A DNA stretch of 42,027 nucleotides from Paraburkholderia sp. (GCA_031286755.1 JAITTX010000341.1:1-42027); one strand, 5' to 3'. Numbered from the stretch's first letter, positions 14,525 to 23,294 are shown. The notes: generated from the letters alone by a model not told the origin. Made by a program: numbers and translations.

Positions 14525-14573
14525 GCGGCAAGCCGCTGGAACGCGGCGTTTCCGAAACGAAATCCCGGATACA

Positions 14574-14613
14574 AAATGAAAAACGCCGCCGGGCCGAAGC
14601 CCAGGCGGCGTTT
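14574..14613 (-). terminator. Terminator of the cyo operon (weakly bidirectional)
   Basis: A 10-bp stem AAACGCCGCC / GGCGGCGTTT (14581-14590 with 14604-14613). On the minus strand the stem runs into TTCATTTTG, giving a good terminator for cyoABCD. Only a short T run follows on the plus strand for the esterase gene. Confidence 0.8.
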
Positions 14614-14662
14614 GCCTGGCCGTCACGCCCGGCGCGAACGCCGGACGCAAACAAACAGGAGA

Positions 14663-14992
14663 TCAACGCGACATCATGTTCATGCCGACGTTGTGCATGA
14701 CCCACACCGTGCCGCCAACGACGATCAACACCGTCAACACGGTATAGGCGAACGCGGTCACGTTCCAGCGCTGGCTGGACGACGAGTTCATGTGCAGGAA
14801 GAACACGAGGTGCACGAGGATCTGCACGACCGCCAGCGCGGCAAGGCCGAGCAGCGCGGTTTCGCGCGAGAAGCCGCCATGCAGCACGAGCCAGAACGAA
14901 GCGGCCGTGAGCACCACCGCCAGGACGAAACCCGCCAGATAGCCGCCGAAGCTGCCGTGGCTTTCTTCTTCGTGGATGGAATGAGCACTCAT
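14663..14992 (-). CDS. cyoD: Cytochrome bo3 ubiquinol oxidase subunit IV
   Basis: A 109-residue protein with three membrane helices (about residues 17-38, 46-67 and 80-101) and the family hallmark LVHLVFFLHM. Subunit IV is the small accessory chain of the cytochrome o oxidase that helps assemble the haem-copper centre of subunit I. A hydrophilic start (SAHSIHEEESHGS) precedes the first helix, as in E. coli CyoD (109 residues). It begins directly after the cyoC stop. No cyoE (haem O synthase) follows; the operon ends at a terminator, so haem O must come from a gene outside the window. Confidence 0.95.
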   Translation of the reverse strand: MSAHSIHEEESHGSFGGYLAGFVLAVVLTAASFWLVLHGGFSRETALLGLAALAVVQILVHLVFFLHMNSSSSQRWNVTAFAYTVLTVLIVVGGTVWVMHNVGMNMMSR

Positions 14993-15604
14993 TTAGATCA
15001 CGCTCGCAAGATAAACAAAGGAGAACACGCAGATCCAGACGATGTCCAGAAAGTGCCAGAAAAGGCTCAGGCACGACAGGCGGCGAATTTCGCGCTCGCC
15101 GATGGCCGGCGCCTTCAGCGTCTGCACCATCAGCACGATCATCCAGATCATGCCGAACGTCACGTGGATACCGTGGGTGGCCACCAGCGTGAAGAACGAC
15201 GAGAGGAACGCGCTGCGCTGCGGGCCCGCGCCTTCCGCGATCAGGTGCGCGAACTCGTTCAGTTCGAAGTACAGGAACGTCGCGCCCAGCAGGAACGTGA
15301 CGGCCAGCCAGAACAGCACCTGGCCGGTGCGCTTCTTGTGCGCGCCGATCATCGCGAAGCCGTACGTGATGGACGACAGCAGCAGCACTGCCGTTTCCAT
15401 CGCGACACCCGGAATGTCGAACAGGTCCTTGCCGGTCGGGCCGCCCGCGAACTGGTTCTGCATCACGGCGAACACTGCGAACAGCGAGCCGAACAGAATG
15501 CAGTCCGTCATCAGGTACAGCCAGAAGCCGAACACCGAGTGTGACGGCGGGTGATCGTGGTGATCGTGCTCCGCGAGTGCGGCCGCACTTGTATGCGTCG
15601 ACAT
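14993..15604 (-). CDS. cyoC: Cytochrome bo3 ubiquinol oxidase subunit III
   Basis: A 203-residue protein with five membrane helices, matching E. coli CyoC (204 residues). Recognisable segments are FGFWLYLMTDCILFGSLFAVFAV in the first helix, the ETAVLLLSSITYGFAMI segment and HGIHVTFGMIWMIV with the conserved His pair. Subunit III stabilises the oxidase and does not carry redox centres. A His/Asp-rich N-terminus (EHDHHDHPPSH) is a local feature. The ATG shares one base with the cyoB stop (TGATG), showing translational coupling. Confidence 0.96.
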   Translation of the reverse strand: MSTHTSAAALAEHDHHDHPPSHSVFGFWLYLMTDCILFGSLFAVFAVMQNQFAGGPTGKDLFDIPGVAMETAVLLLSSITYGFAMIGAHKKRTGQVLFWLAVTFLLGATFLYFELNEFAHLIAEGAGPQRSAFLSSFFTLVATHGIHVTFGMIWMIVLMVQTLKAPAIGEREIRRLSCLSLFWHFLDIVWICVFSFVYLASVI

Positions 15605-17637
15605 CAGTTGGCCTCCAGTGCTTCTTCAACCTTGCCACGACGCTGCTTGTCAGCGAACGCCTTGACCAGTGCGCGGTTGCGCAGTTCTTCGTCTGCCCGG
15701 ACCTTGGCGGCCGGGATGTAGTAGCCCTCGTTCTTCTGGAAGCTGTAGCCGATTGCCGTCGCGAGAATGCCGACGAAAGCCGCAATCATGAGCCACCAGA
15801 TGTGCCAGATGCCAGCGAAGCCGAGCACCAGGCTGAAGAAGCCGATAAAGACGCCTGCGCTCGTGTTCGAGGGCATGTGGATGTCGCTGGACTTCGTGTT
15901 CGCGACGTCCGGCGTTTCGCGGCCCATTTCCTTCATGTGGGCGAATTCGTCGAGCTCACTCACGTGCGGGATGACCGGGAAGTTATACGACGGCGGCGGC
16001 GACGAGATCGACCATTCCAGCGTGCGGCCACCCCACGGATCGCCCGTCAGGTCGCGGTTTTCCGGCAGGTTGCGATCGCGGATCGAAACGTACAGCTGTG
16101 CGAACTGGTGCACGATGCCGATCAGCACGAGCACGGCGCCGAACCAGGCGATCAGCATCCACGGATGCCATGCCGGATTGTCGTAGTGGTTCAGACGGCG
16201 GGTTGCGCCCATGAAGCCGAGCACGTACAGCGGCGTGAACGCGACATAGAAGCCCGTGAGCCAGAACCAGAACGCGCGCCGGCCGAGCTTCTCGTTGAGC
16301 TTGAAGCCGAACACCTTCGGGAACCAGAAGTTCATGCCGGCGAGATAGCCGAACAGCACGCCGCCGATGATCACGTTGTGGAAGTGAGCAATCAGGAACA
16401 GCGAGTTGTGCAGCACGAAGTCCGCGCCCGGGATCGCCATCATCACGCCGGTCATGCCGCCGATGGTGAAGGTGACCATGAAGCCGAGCGTCCACAGCAC
16501 CGACGAATTGAACTCGAGACGGCCACGGTAGATCGTGAACAGCCAGTTAAAGATCTTCACGCCGGTCGGGATCGAGATGATCATCGTCGCGATGCCGAAG
16601 AACGCGTTCACGTCGGCGCCCGAGCCCATCGTGAAGAAGTGGTGCAGCCACACGAGGAATGCCAGCACCATGATCGCGCAGGTCGCGTAGACCATCGCCT
16701 TGTAGCCAAACAGCGGCTTCTTGGCGAAGGTCGAGACGACTTCCGAGAAGATGCCGAACGCCGGCAGGATCAGGATGTACACCTCGGGGTGGCCCCAGGC
16801 CCAGATCAGGTTCAGGTACAGCATGGCGTTGCCGCCGCCATCGTTCGTGAAGAAGTGCATGCCCATGTAGCGGTCGAGGCCGAGCAGCGCGAGCGCGATG
16901 GTCAGGACCGGGAACGAAGCCATGATCAGCACGTTCGTGCACAGCGCCGTCCACGTGAACACCGGCATCTTCATCATCGTCATGCCGGGGGCACGCATCT
17001 TGATGATGGTGACGAAGAAGTTCACGCCGGTCAGCAGCGTGCCGACACCGGAGAGCTGCAGCGCCCACAGATAGTAGTCGACGCCTACCCCTGGACTGTA
17101 TGCGAGCTCCGAAAGCGGCGGATACGCGAGCCAGCCGGTTTGCGCGAATTCACCGACGACCAGCGAGATCATCAGCAGGGCCGCGCCAACAGCGGTCATC
17201 CAGAACGACAGCGAATTCAGGAACGGGAACGCCACGTCGCGTGCGCCGATCTGCAGCGGCACGATGATGTTCATCAGGCCGACCATGAAGGCCATGGCCA
17301 TGAAGAAAATCATGATCACGCCGTGCGCCGTGAAGATCTGGTCGTAGTGATGCGGCGGGAGGTAACCCGGCGCGTTGTACGCAAGCGCGAGCTGGGTACG
17401 CATCATGATGGCGTCGGCGAAGCCGCGCACGAGCATGACGAGGGCGACGACGATGTACATCACGCCCAGACGCTTGTGGTCGACGCTCGTCAGCCACTCC
17501 GTCCAGAGATATTTCCACTTACCGAGGTAAGTGACGCCACCGAGCACGAGTGCTCCGATGAGCGCCATGCCGATCATCGTGCCGACGATAATCGGCTCGT
17601 GATACGGAATGGCATCCAGTGTAAGTTTTCCGAACAT
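15604..17637 (-). CDS. cyoB: Cytochrome bo3 ubiquinol oxidase subunit I
   Basis: The 677-residue catalytic, proton-pumping haem-copper subunit. It shows the His-Tyr crosslink motif [14 protein letters not shown], the CuB pair in WLHHFFTMG, the haem ligands in [12 protein letters not shown], and the low-spin haem region [26 protein letters not shown]. About 15 hydrophobic helices are present, and E. coli CyoB has 663 residues. The enzyme oxidises ubiquinol and reduces oxygen to water at the inner membrane. It lies six bases after cyoA and overlaps cyoC by one base, in the order A-B-C-D. Confidence 0.98.
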   Translation of the reverse strand: MFGKLTLDAIPYHEPIIVGTMIGMALIGALVLGGVTYLGKWKYLWTEWLTSVDHKRLGVMYIVVALVMLVRGFADAIMMRTQLALAYNAPGYLPPHHYDQIFTAHGVIMIFFMAMAFMVGLMNIIVPLQIGARDVAFPFLNSLSFWMTAVGAALLMISLVVGEFAQTGWLAYPPLSELAYSPGVGVDYYLWALQLSGVGTLLTGVNFFVTIIKMRAPGMTMMKMPVFTWTALCTNVLIMASFPVLTIALALLGLDRYMGMHFFTNDGGGNAMLYLNLIWAWGHPEVYILILPAFGIFSEVVSTFAKKPLFGYKAMVYATCAIMVLAFLVWLHHFFTMGSGADVNAFFGIATMIISIPTGVKIFNWLFTIYRGRLEFNSSVLWTLGFMVTFTIGGMTGVMMAIPGADFVLHNSLFLIAHFHNVIIGGVLFGYLAGMNFWFPKVFGFKLNEKLGRRAFWFWLTGFYVAFTPLYVLGFMGATRRLNHYDNPAWHPWMLIAWFGAVLVLIGIVHQFAQLYVSIRDRNLPENRDLTGDPWGGRTLEWSISSPPPSYNFPVIPHVSELDEFAHMKEMGRETPDVANTKSSDIHMPSNTSAGVFIGFFSLVLGFAGIWHIWWLMIAAFVGILATAIGYSFQKNEGYYIPAAKVRADEELRNRALVKAFADKQRRGKVEEALEAN

Positions 17638-17643
17638 GCCTGG

Positions 17644-18531
17644 TTACCCCTTGGTCACGCACGACGGGTCACTGAAATTCGTGACGTGGCCGTTGTTGTA
17701 CTTCGCGATGATGTTGTTGAAGAGCTTCGGGTCGACCGTCGAGAAGTACTCAACCGGAGCCTTCTCGCTCGGCTGCGCGACCGTCGCGTATTGATCCATC
17801 GAAAGCGACGTCGTGGACGCCTTGACCTTCTGGACCCATGCGTCGAAGTCTTGCTGGTTCGTTGCGAGCGTGCGGAACTTCATGTCCGAGAAGCCCTTGC
17901 CGCTGAAATTCGCCGAGATGCCCGCGTAGTCGCCGGCGTGGTCGGCGATCAGGTGCAGGCGCGTCTGCATGCCCGCCATCGCGTAGACCTGGGTGCCAAG
18001 CTGCGGGATGAAGAACGAGTTCATCACCGAGTCGGACGTGATGCTGAAATTGACCGGCGTGCCCACCGGCACAGCCAGCTGGTTCACCGTTGCAATGCCG
18101 AGGTCCGGATAGATGAAGAGCCACTTCCAGTCCAGCGCGACCACTTCGACGCGGATCGGCTTGACGTTCGATTCGAGCGGCTTGTAGGGGTCGAGCTCGT
18201 GCGTGGTTTTCCACGTGAGCACGCCGAGGAACAGAATGATCAGCGTCGGGACGGTCCAGACGACGACTTCAATGGCCGTCGAGTGCGACCATTTCGGCGC
18301 ATAGGTGGCGTTGCGGTTCGACGCGCGATAGCGGTACGCGAACCACAGCGTCAGGATGATCACGGGAATCACCACGATCAGCATGGCCCAGGTGGAAGTC
18401 GCGATCAGCGACTTTTCCGCCATGCCCACGCTACCTTTGGGGTCGAGGACCTCCATGTTGCATCCGGAAAGACACATGGCCAATCCGGCACTGACGGGAA
18501 GCAGTAACCTTTGCAAGGTCGTTCTTTTCAT
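17644..18531 (-). CDS. cyoA: Cytochrome bo3 ubiquinol oxidase subunit II
   Basis: A 295-residue lipoprotein-type subunit II. The start at 18531 gives a lipoprotein signal, MKRTTLQRLL...LSGC, with the lipid-anchored cysteine, followed by two membrane helices (about residues 40-62 and 80-105) and a periplasmic cupredoxin-like domain. As expected for a quinol rather than cytochrome c oxidase, it lacks a copper A Cys/His cluster (FFIPQLGTQVYAMAGMQTRLHL is the corresponding region). An alternative ATG at 18555 would add eight residues. It is the first gene of cyoABCD, with a sigma-70-like promoter at 18607-18634. Confidence 0.95.
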   Translation of the reverse strand: MKRTTLQRLLLPVSAGLAMCLSGCNMEVLDPKGSVGMAEKSLIATSTWAMLIVVIPVIILTLWFAYRYRASNRNATYAPKWSHSTAIEVVVWTVPTLIILFLGVLTWKTTHELDPYKPLESNVKPIRVEVVALDWKWLFIYPDLGIATVNQLAVPVGTPVNFSITSDSVMNSFFIPQLGTQVYAMAGMQTRLHLIADHAGDYAGISANFSGKGFSDMKFRTLATNQQDFDAWVQKVKASTTSLSMDQYATVAQPSEKAPVEYFSTVDPKLFNNIIAKYNNGHVTNFSDPSCVTKG

Positions 18532-18606
18532 CACGTTTGCCTGAAATTCATTCATTGAATAGTTCCGGACACATCCCCTGACATTCGACAAAGGAAGCGC
18601 GCCCGA

Positions 18607-18634
18607 ATCATACAGCCGCTCTGATCGAAGACAA
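18607..18634 (-). promoter_or_regulatory. Putative sigma-70 promoter of cyoABCD
   Basis: On the minus strand, TTGTCT (18629-18634) and TATGAT (18607-18612) are separated by 16 bp, about 75 bp before the cyoA start. I saw no obvious Fnr or ArcA-type box overlapping it. Confidence 0.5.
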
Positions 18635-18887
18635 TCAATGAATGCAGAAAATGACCTTTGCCAAAACAGAATTGAGACACTATGTCGCATGTGTTCACGA
18701 GGTTTGTCGCGCCTCGGGAACACACGCACATCGCGCTCCGTTTCCGCCTTGACATCGATCCGCAGCGGCTCTTTTCGAATCTTAAAATTCGAAACCTTCC
18801 AGACGCACTCGCGCGCCGCGCCGCCTCATGGCGGGGCGGCGCGCAGGTGCGCCGTCATTCCTTACTGATCACTTGCTTGCGCTTGCA
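18635..18887. other. Intergenic region between nuoM and cyoA
   Basis: Together with the promoter and leader below it, this makes a 356-bp gap. It holds a GC-rich hairpin near 18813-18842 (GGCGGCGC-type arms) just after nuoM, without a T tract, which may mark the nuoM transcript end. No gene seen. Confidence 0.4.
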
Positions 18888-20435
18888 TCACGTCGGCGAG
18901 TGTTGCGCGGCACGAACATCGGTGCCCGCGCGCACGGCTTCCGCAGGCGCGCCATCGTCGACGGGTTGCTTCGAGCGGCCGGCCTGGGTGACGAGGTTCG
19001 CCGCCGAGAGCTCGATCGCATCGGTCATGGGCTTCGGATAGAGGCCCACTGCCAGCACCAGCGCTGCGAGCGAAGCAAAGATCAGCGTTTCGCGGCGGCC
19101 GATGTCGGCCAGCTTCGCCACGCTCTTGTTCGCCACAGCGCCGAAGATCACGCGCTTGTACATCCACAGGGTGTACGCAGCGCTCAGAATGACGGTCGTC
19201 GCGGCAATCGCGCCGACCCAGAAGTTCACGCGGATCGCGCCCATGATGACCATGAACTCGCCCACGAAGCCCGAGGTGCCCGGCAGGCCCAGGTTGGCCA
19301 TGCAGAACAGCATCATGAAAGCGGCGTAGCGCGGCATCACGTTGGCGACGCCGCCATAGGCCGAGATCGTGCGCGTCTTCGTGCGATCGAACAGCACGCC
19401 GACCGAGAGCAGCAACGCGCCCGAGACGAAACCGTACGAGATCATCTGCACGATCGCGCCTTCGGTGCCGATCTGGTTGAAGAGGAACAGGCCCAGCGTG
19501 ACGAGGCCCATGTGGGCAACCGTCGAGTACGCGAGCATCTTGGTCATGTCGGTCTGCGCGAGCGCGAGCAGGCTCGAATACACCACGGCCACGAGCGAGA
19601 GCGTGATGATCGCCGGCGCGAAGAAGTGCGCGGCGTCGGGCGTGATCGGCAGCGTGAAGCGCAGGAAGCCGTAGCCGCCGAGCTTGAGCATCGCCATCAG
19701 CACGGTTGCGCCGGTGGGTGCTTCGAGGTGGACGTCGGGCAGCCAGGTGTGGAACGGCCACATCGGCACCTTGACCGCGAAGGCCGCGAAGAAGCCGATG
19801 AAGATGAGAATCTGCGGAACGAAGCCGAGCGTCAAGTCATGCCACGCCGACATGTCGAAGGTGTGCGACTGGCTGTAGAGGTACAGCATCGACAGCAGCA
19901 TCAGCAGCGAGCCGGCGAGCGAGAAGAAGAAGAACTTCACCGCGGCGTAGGTGCGGCGTGCGTGGCCCCACGTGCCGATCAGCAGGTACAGCGGAATCAG
20001 CGTCGCTTCGAAGAACACGAAGAAGAGCATGCCGTCGGTGGCCGCGAAGGTGCCGACCATCAGACCCGAGAGAATCAGGAACGCGCCGAAGTACTGGGCG
20101 ACGCGCACCGTGATCGAGGCCCACGAGGCAATCACGATCACGAGCGTGGTGAACGCGGTCAACACGACGAGCCACATCGAAATGCCATCGATCCCGAGAC
20201 GCCAGGCCACGCCGAACTCGGGCAGCCAGTTGCGGAATTCGACGAACTGCATGCCGGCAACGTGGTTGTCAAACCCCGTGATCAGCGGCAAGGTCAGCAG
20301 CAGGCCAACAACGGCGCCGATCAACGACAGCCAGCGGGCGCGCTGCGGATGACGGTCCGACCCGACGCGCAGCACGGCTACGCCGAACAGGATGGGAATC
20401 CAGATCGCCAGACTCAGGAATGGAACGGAATGCAT
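18888..20435 (-). CDS. nuoM: Orphan NADH-quinone oxidoreductase subunit M (NuoM-like)
   Basis: A 515-residue antiporter-like membrane subunit with about 14 helices. The residues needed for proton transfer in complex I are kept: Glu143 (FFEATLIPLY), Lys222 (FAVKVPMWPFHTWLPDVHLEAP), Lys251 (MLKLGGYGF) and Glu393 (FVGEFM). The length matches E. coli NuoM (509). Unlike the usual nuoA-N operon, no other complex I gene is present on either side. The last 40 residues form a hydrophilic tail. It may be a second NuoM serving complex I under certain conditions, or a stand-alone ion-translocating protein. AAGG lies about nine bases before the ATG. An Fnr-like sequence stands 217 bp upstream. Confidence 0.9.
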   Translation of the reverse strand: MHSVPFLSLAIWIPILFGVAVLRVGSDRHPQRARWLSLIGAVVGLLLTLPLITGFDNHVAGMQFVEFRNWLPEFGVAWRLGIDGISMWLVVLTAFTTLVIVIASWASITVRVAQYFGAFLILSGLMVGTFAATDGMLFFVFFEATLIPLYLLIGTWGHARRTYAAVKFFFFSLAGSLLMLLSMLYLYSQSHTFDMSAWHDLTLGFVPQILIFIGFFAAFAVKVPMWPFHTWLPDVHLEAPTGATVLMAMLKLGGYGFLRFTLPITPDAAHFFAPAIITLSLVAVVYSSLLALAQTDMTKMLAYSTVAHMGLVTLGLFLFNQIGTEGAIVQMISYGFVSGALLLSVGVLFDRTKTRTISAYGGVANVMPRYAAFMMLFCMANLGLPGTSGFVGEFMVIMGAIRVNFWVGAIAATTVILSAAYTLWMYKRVIFGAVANKSVAKLADIGRRETLIFASLAALVLAVGLYPKPMTDAIELSAANLVTQAGRSKQPVDDGAPAEAVRAGTDVRAAQHSPT

Positions 20436-20897
20436 TTCAACGGGACCTTAAAAATGCGGAGCGAATAGCTTCCTCGGCGCACGGACTCGGGCGCAGGCAA
20501 ATTGAAAGATTGACGTGGGGTGAAAATCGGACCAGACAGGCTGTAACGGATTTGTCAGCTACGAGGCGAAATGCAACACACGTTCAAGGGTTAACGAGGG
20601 TAATCGGAATACGGAAGTTTTGCAGCGCAACAACTCGAACCAGATCAACGATTGATGCAAGTCATTGTTTTTAATCAGATTCATACTAAGACGAAATACA
20701 ACAAATTGCTCTGCGCACATGCTTTTTGATCTGGAAAGTGCCCCTTGCGACTTCCATGACCAGCCCGGGAGCGACATGTCGTCGCTTCGTGCGGCCCGAA
20801 TAATACCTTACTTGTTTCTTTCGGTTCAATGACTTATGCATCGCCGCAGGGTGCCTGGAACCGTGCCAGCCCCGCCCCGCGCGCGTTTGCGCGGTGC
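20436..20897. other. Long AT-richer leader/promoter region upstream of nuoM
   Basis: No convincing gene. AT content is locally high at 20540-20720 compared with the window. It holds an Fnr/Anr-like sequence at 20652-20665. The right end abuts the strong minus-strand terminator at 20898. Confidence 0.45.
20652..20665 (-). promoter_or_regulatory. Fnr/Anr-like box upstream of nuoM
   Basis: TTGAT-GCAA-GTCAT, one mismatch from the TTGAT-N4-(A/G)TCAA consensus of oxygen-sensing Crp/Fnr regulators. A single imperfect site; treat as a hint. Confidence 0.3.
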
Positions 20898-20928
20898 AAA
20901 AAAAACCCCGGCCGCTTGCCGGCCGGGG
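20898..20928 (-). terminator. Strong minus-strand terminator with no protein gene in front
   Basis: An 8-bp stem CCCCGGCC / GGCCGGGG (20906-20913 with 20921-20928) and 7-base loop is followed on the minus strand by eight T. No minus-strand protein gene ends near it, so it probably terminates a small RNA. Confidence 0.85.
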
Positions 20929-21010
20929 TCAACTCTCACGGTGCGCCAGCGGCGCTGGTACACGCATGGCCGGCACTTTAGCCCCTTCCGGCCCCTGAAT
21001 TAAGCCGTTT
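20898..21010 (-). ncRNA. Candidate Fur-regulated small RNA
   Basis: Inferred from three features read on the minus strand: a Fur box at 21098-21118, then two hairpins (GGCCGG/CCGGCC arms at 20968-20993 and CCAGC/GCTGG at 20946-20958), then the terminator with eight T at 20898. The 5' end is unknown and could lie anywhere from about 21070 to 21000. A 12-codon frame beginning MRVPAPLAHRES (20967-20929) ends at the terminator and may be chance or a tiny leader peptide. The arrangement recalls iron-starvation RNAs such as RyhB and PrrF, but I recognise no sequence likeness. Confidence 0.35.
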
Positions 21011-21097
21011 GCCTGGAAGAGTCTTTTCTGGCTTGCTGCCGGATCCGGGCCTCTTTGTCGATGTATCGAACGATCTTGAATTGGCGCTGATTTATTT

Positions 21098-21118
21098 TGC
21101 AAATGAGAATCATTTGCA
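21098..21118. promoter_or_regulatory. Fur box between candidate sRNA and Cys-rich gene
   Basis: Perfect 9-bp arms TGCAAATGA and TCATTTGCA around GAA. Aligned to the 19-bp Fur consensus (GATAATGAT-A-ATCATTATC), 14 of 19 positions agree. It can serve both the plus-strand gene (74 bp to its start) and minus-strand transcription. Confidence 0.8.
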
Positions 21119-21191
21119 TTTGATGATGACTTACGGCACCATGAAGCCGGAGTTCGTGCTGAAGCACGCATTCCAGCCGACAGGAGGCTTC

Positions 21192-21671
21192 ATGAACCAC
21201 ACCGCCCCATTCGAGCGAAACGACACGCTCATCGACGAGACCTTCGTCCAGCACCCGGACAGCGCCGAACAAACCGTGCTGCGCGCGGTGCGCACCTGGC
21301 TGCGCCCCCACTGCGATGCGTATGGCAAGGCCGAAAACTGGCGGGGCGTGCTCGCCGAGGCCGGGCTCGCCGTGGAAGGCATCGACCAGTTCGAGCTGCT
21401 GATGGCCGCGCTGTGCCGCACCTCGTGCCGCCCGCTCGATACGCGCTGCCGTTGCGCATCCGAACTCGCGAAAGACGAAGGCTCGCTACTGCAGGTCATC
21501 GCCCTGCTGCAATCGACGCGCAGCGAGGCCGCCGTGCAGTTGCTCAACGACTGGCTGCCGGCGCCGTGCGTGAGCGGCATGCTCAAGACGGCGCGCTGGT
21601 TCGCCATCGCGCTGCTCGACGCGGGCCTGCGGCTGAGCCACCGCGCGCGCCGCGTCACGTACATGCACTGA
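21192..21671 (+). CDS. Cys-rich protein of unknown function behind a Fur box
   Basis: I do not recognise this 159-residue protein. It is soluble-looking, mostly helical, with no signal peptide. Six cysteines stand out: Cys41, then Cys75-x3-Cys79-x6-Cys86-x-Cys88, and Cys126, a spacing that could bind a metal or an Fe-S cluster. The tail is basic (RLSHRARRVTYMH). The start at 21192 is set by a perfect AGGAGG eight bases upstream. With the Fur box 74 bp before the start, it is likely made under iron limitation. It could be a Fe-S or iron-handling accessory protein, but that is inference from the cysteines and the operator. Confidence 0.75.
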   Translation: MNHTAPFERNDTLIDETFVQHPDSAEQTVLRAVRTWLRPHCDAYGKAENWRGVLAEAGLAVEGIDQFELLMAALCRTSCRPLDTRCRCASELAKDEGSLLQVIALLQSTRSEAAVQLLNDWLPAPCVSGMLKTARWFAIALLDAGLRLSHRARRVTYMH

Positions 21672-21736
21672 AGGTTTCCGAGGCCGCGCGGCGATTGATG
21701 GCGCAGAGATTGCGCGGCCCCGGTGTGCGCCGAAAA

Positions 21737-23164
21737 TTAATCAGGATCACCAATTACATCGTCGCGATGCCTGGTGCCGCCAGCACTGTCCGCGCCGCGG
21801 CCCTGCCCCGCGCGCGTGCCGAAGCGCGTTCTCGCATGACGCCGCACGGCGCGCGCCATGTGCGGATACAGCTCGCCCGGAACGGCGAACAGCACGAGCG
21901 CGCAAAGCGCGAGCACACCGCAGAACAGGAACGTGCCGCGATACCCGAACGCCTGCACGAGCAGGCCCGACAGCACACCGGAAAGAATCGAGCCCAGCCG
22001 CGCGGCGTTGAAGAACAGCGCCGTGGCGCGACCGGGCGAGTCGGGCATCAGGTCCTGCACATAAGTCATGCCGAGACACGACGTGACGGCCACCACGAAC
22101 GCGTTGAGGATCTGCATGGGAATGAGCGCGTGCACGCCGGGCGCCGCCGACATCGACACGAAGTACACGGCATGCACGACGGCGCAGGCGGCGAGCCAGC
22201 GCAGCTTGTTCAGGCGCGAGGCCTTCGCGCCGAGCGCGAGCATCATGGGAATTTCCATGAACGCGCCGAGCCCGAGCATGATCGAAACGTCGATGCGCGT
22301 GCCCTGGAGCCCATGCACGATATAGAGCGGCAGCACGATCATCGTCGCGTTGGCGGCAAGGCCGATGAGCGTGAGCGCAACCACCGCGCGCATGATGTCG
22401 CTCTGCGAGACGTCGGGCGCGCTCACGCGCACGCGCTGCTTCACCGGCGGCTGCACCTCGGCTTGAACGAGCGGCTGCCCTTCGTAAGGCGCCGCGGCCT
22501 CTTCGGCTTGCTCCGCTGCAACTTCCCCTGCCGTGGGCCGCGTCATCAGATGCTGCGTGGCGTGCTCGTCCTGGCGCGGCTCGCGCATGCGCCAGACGAT
22601 CGTGCCGCATGCCGCGAAGCTCGCCGCCGCGAACAGGAAAAGTCCGTAGAAGCTGGTGGCCGCGAGCACCAGCGCGCCCACCGCCGGCCCGAACACCCAG
22701 GCCGCCGAAAGAATCGTGCGCAGCGTGGCGCTCGCGAAGGTGCGCTCGGCATCGTCGGCGGCCGGCAATGCCGCACGGCTGAACGAGAACACGAGCGAGA
22801 GCGCGCAACCGCCCGCGCCGATGAACGCAATGCCCACCGCGAGCAGCAGACGGTAGTCGCGCACGATGCACAAGCACAAATAGCCGAGCGTGGCCGCGCA
22901 CAGCGAAGCGAGCAGCAGCGGCCGATGCTTGCCCGTGGCGTCGCTCCAGCGCCCGGCCACCGTGCTGGCGATGACGCCGCTCGCCGCGATCGCGGTCATG
23001 AACACGCCGAGCCGGAACGGCGTCATGCCGGCGCGTTCGACGCCGAACAAGGACAGATACGGTGCGGTGAACGACATCGCCACGCCCAGCATCAGGGTGG
23101 CGCCAGCGAGCGGCAGAAAACCTGGAATACGCAGAAGACCGGCAAAGCGCGAGTTCTTGAGCAC
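21737..23164 (-). CDS. MFS efflux transporter, sugar-efflux (SET) type
   Basis: A 12-helix major facilitator protein of about 475 residues. FLPLAGATLMLGVAMSFTAPYLSLFGVERAGMTPFRLG and the GRWSDATGKHRPLLL loop 2-3 motif fit the SetA/SotA sugar-efflux branch. A long Ala/Glu-rich hydrophilic loop of about 60 residues lies in the middle (between helices 6 and 7), longer than usual. The start is uncertain: GTG at 23164 (VLKNSRFAGLLRIPGFLP) fits the family, while a TTG at 23272 would add 36 residues; neither has a ribosome site. It converges with the Cys-rich gene, 65 bp apart. The substrate is unknown. Confidence 0.82.
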   Translation of the reverse strand: MLKNSRFAGLLRIPGFLPLAGATLMLGVAMSFTAPYLSLFGVERAGMTPFRLGVFMTAIAASGVIASTVAGRWSDATGKHRPLLLASLCAATLGYLCLCIVRDYRLLLAVGIAFIGAGGCALSLVFSFSRAALPAADDAERTFASATLRTILSAAWVFGPAVGALVLAATSFYGLFLFAAASFAACGTIVWRMREPRQDEHATQHLMTRPTAGEVAAEQAEEAAAPYEGQPLVQAEVQPPVKQRVRVSAPDVSQSDIMRAVVALTLIGLAANATMIVLPLYIVHGLQGTRIDVSIMLGLGAFMEIPMMLALGAKASRLNKLRWLAACAVVHAVYFVSMSAAPGVHALIPMQILNAFVVAVTSCLGMTYVQDLMPDSPGRATALFFNAARLGSILSGVLSGLLVQAFGYRGTFLFCGVLALCALVLFAVPGELYPHMARAVRRHARTRFGTRAGQGRGADSAGGTRHRDDVIGDPD

Positions 23165-23294
23165 GGCGCGACGCAGAGTGGGAAGAGAAGCCGCGACGCG
23201 CGGGGCGCCGCGATCAGGCGTGATGAGCGCGATTATCGGCGCGAAGCCGAACCTCGCGCAAGGCGGTTGCAAGGCGTGTCAGCATGTGAGCGCA

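Noticed and set aside
15541-18507. A 988-codon plus-strand frame antisense to cyoA-cyoB-cyoC
   Set aside because: A His/Arg/Asp-rich shadow of membrane-protein codons; it crosses gene boundaries and shows no domain.
20929-21171. An 80-codon minus-strand frame ending at the strong terminator
   Set aside because: Its start lies beyond the Fur box, it has no ribosome site and its composition is random; the small RNA explanation fits better.
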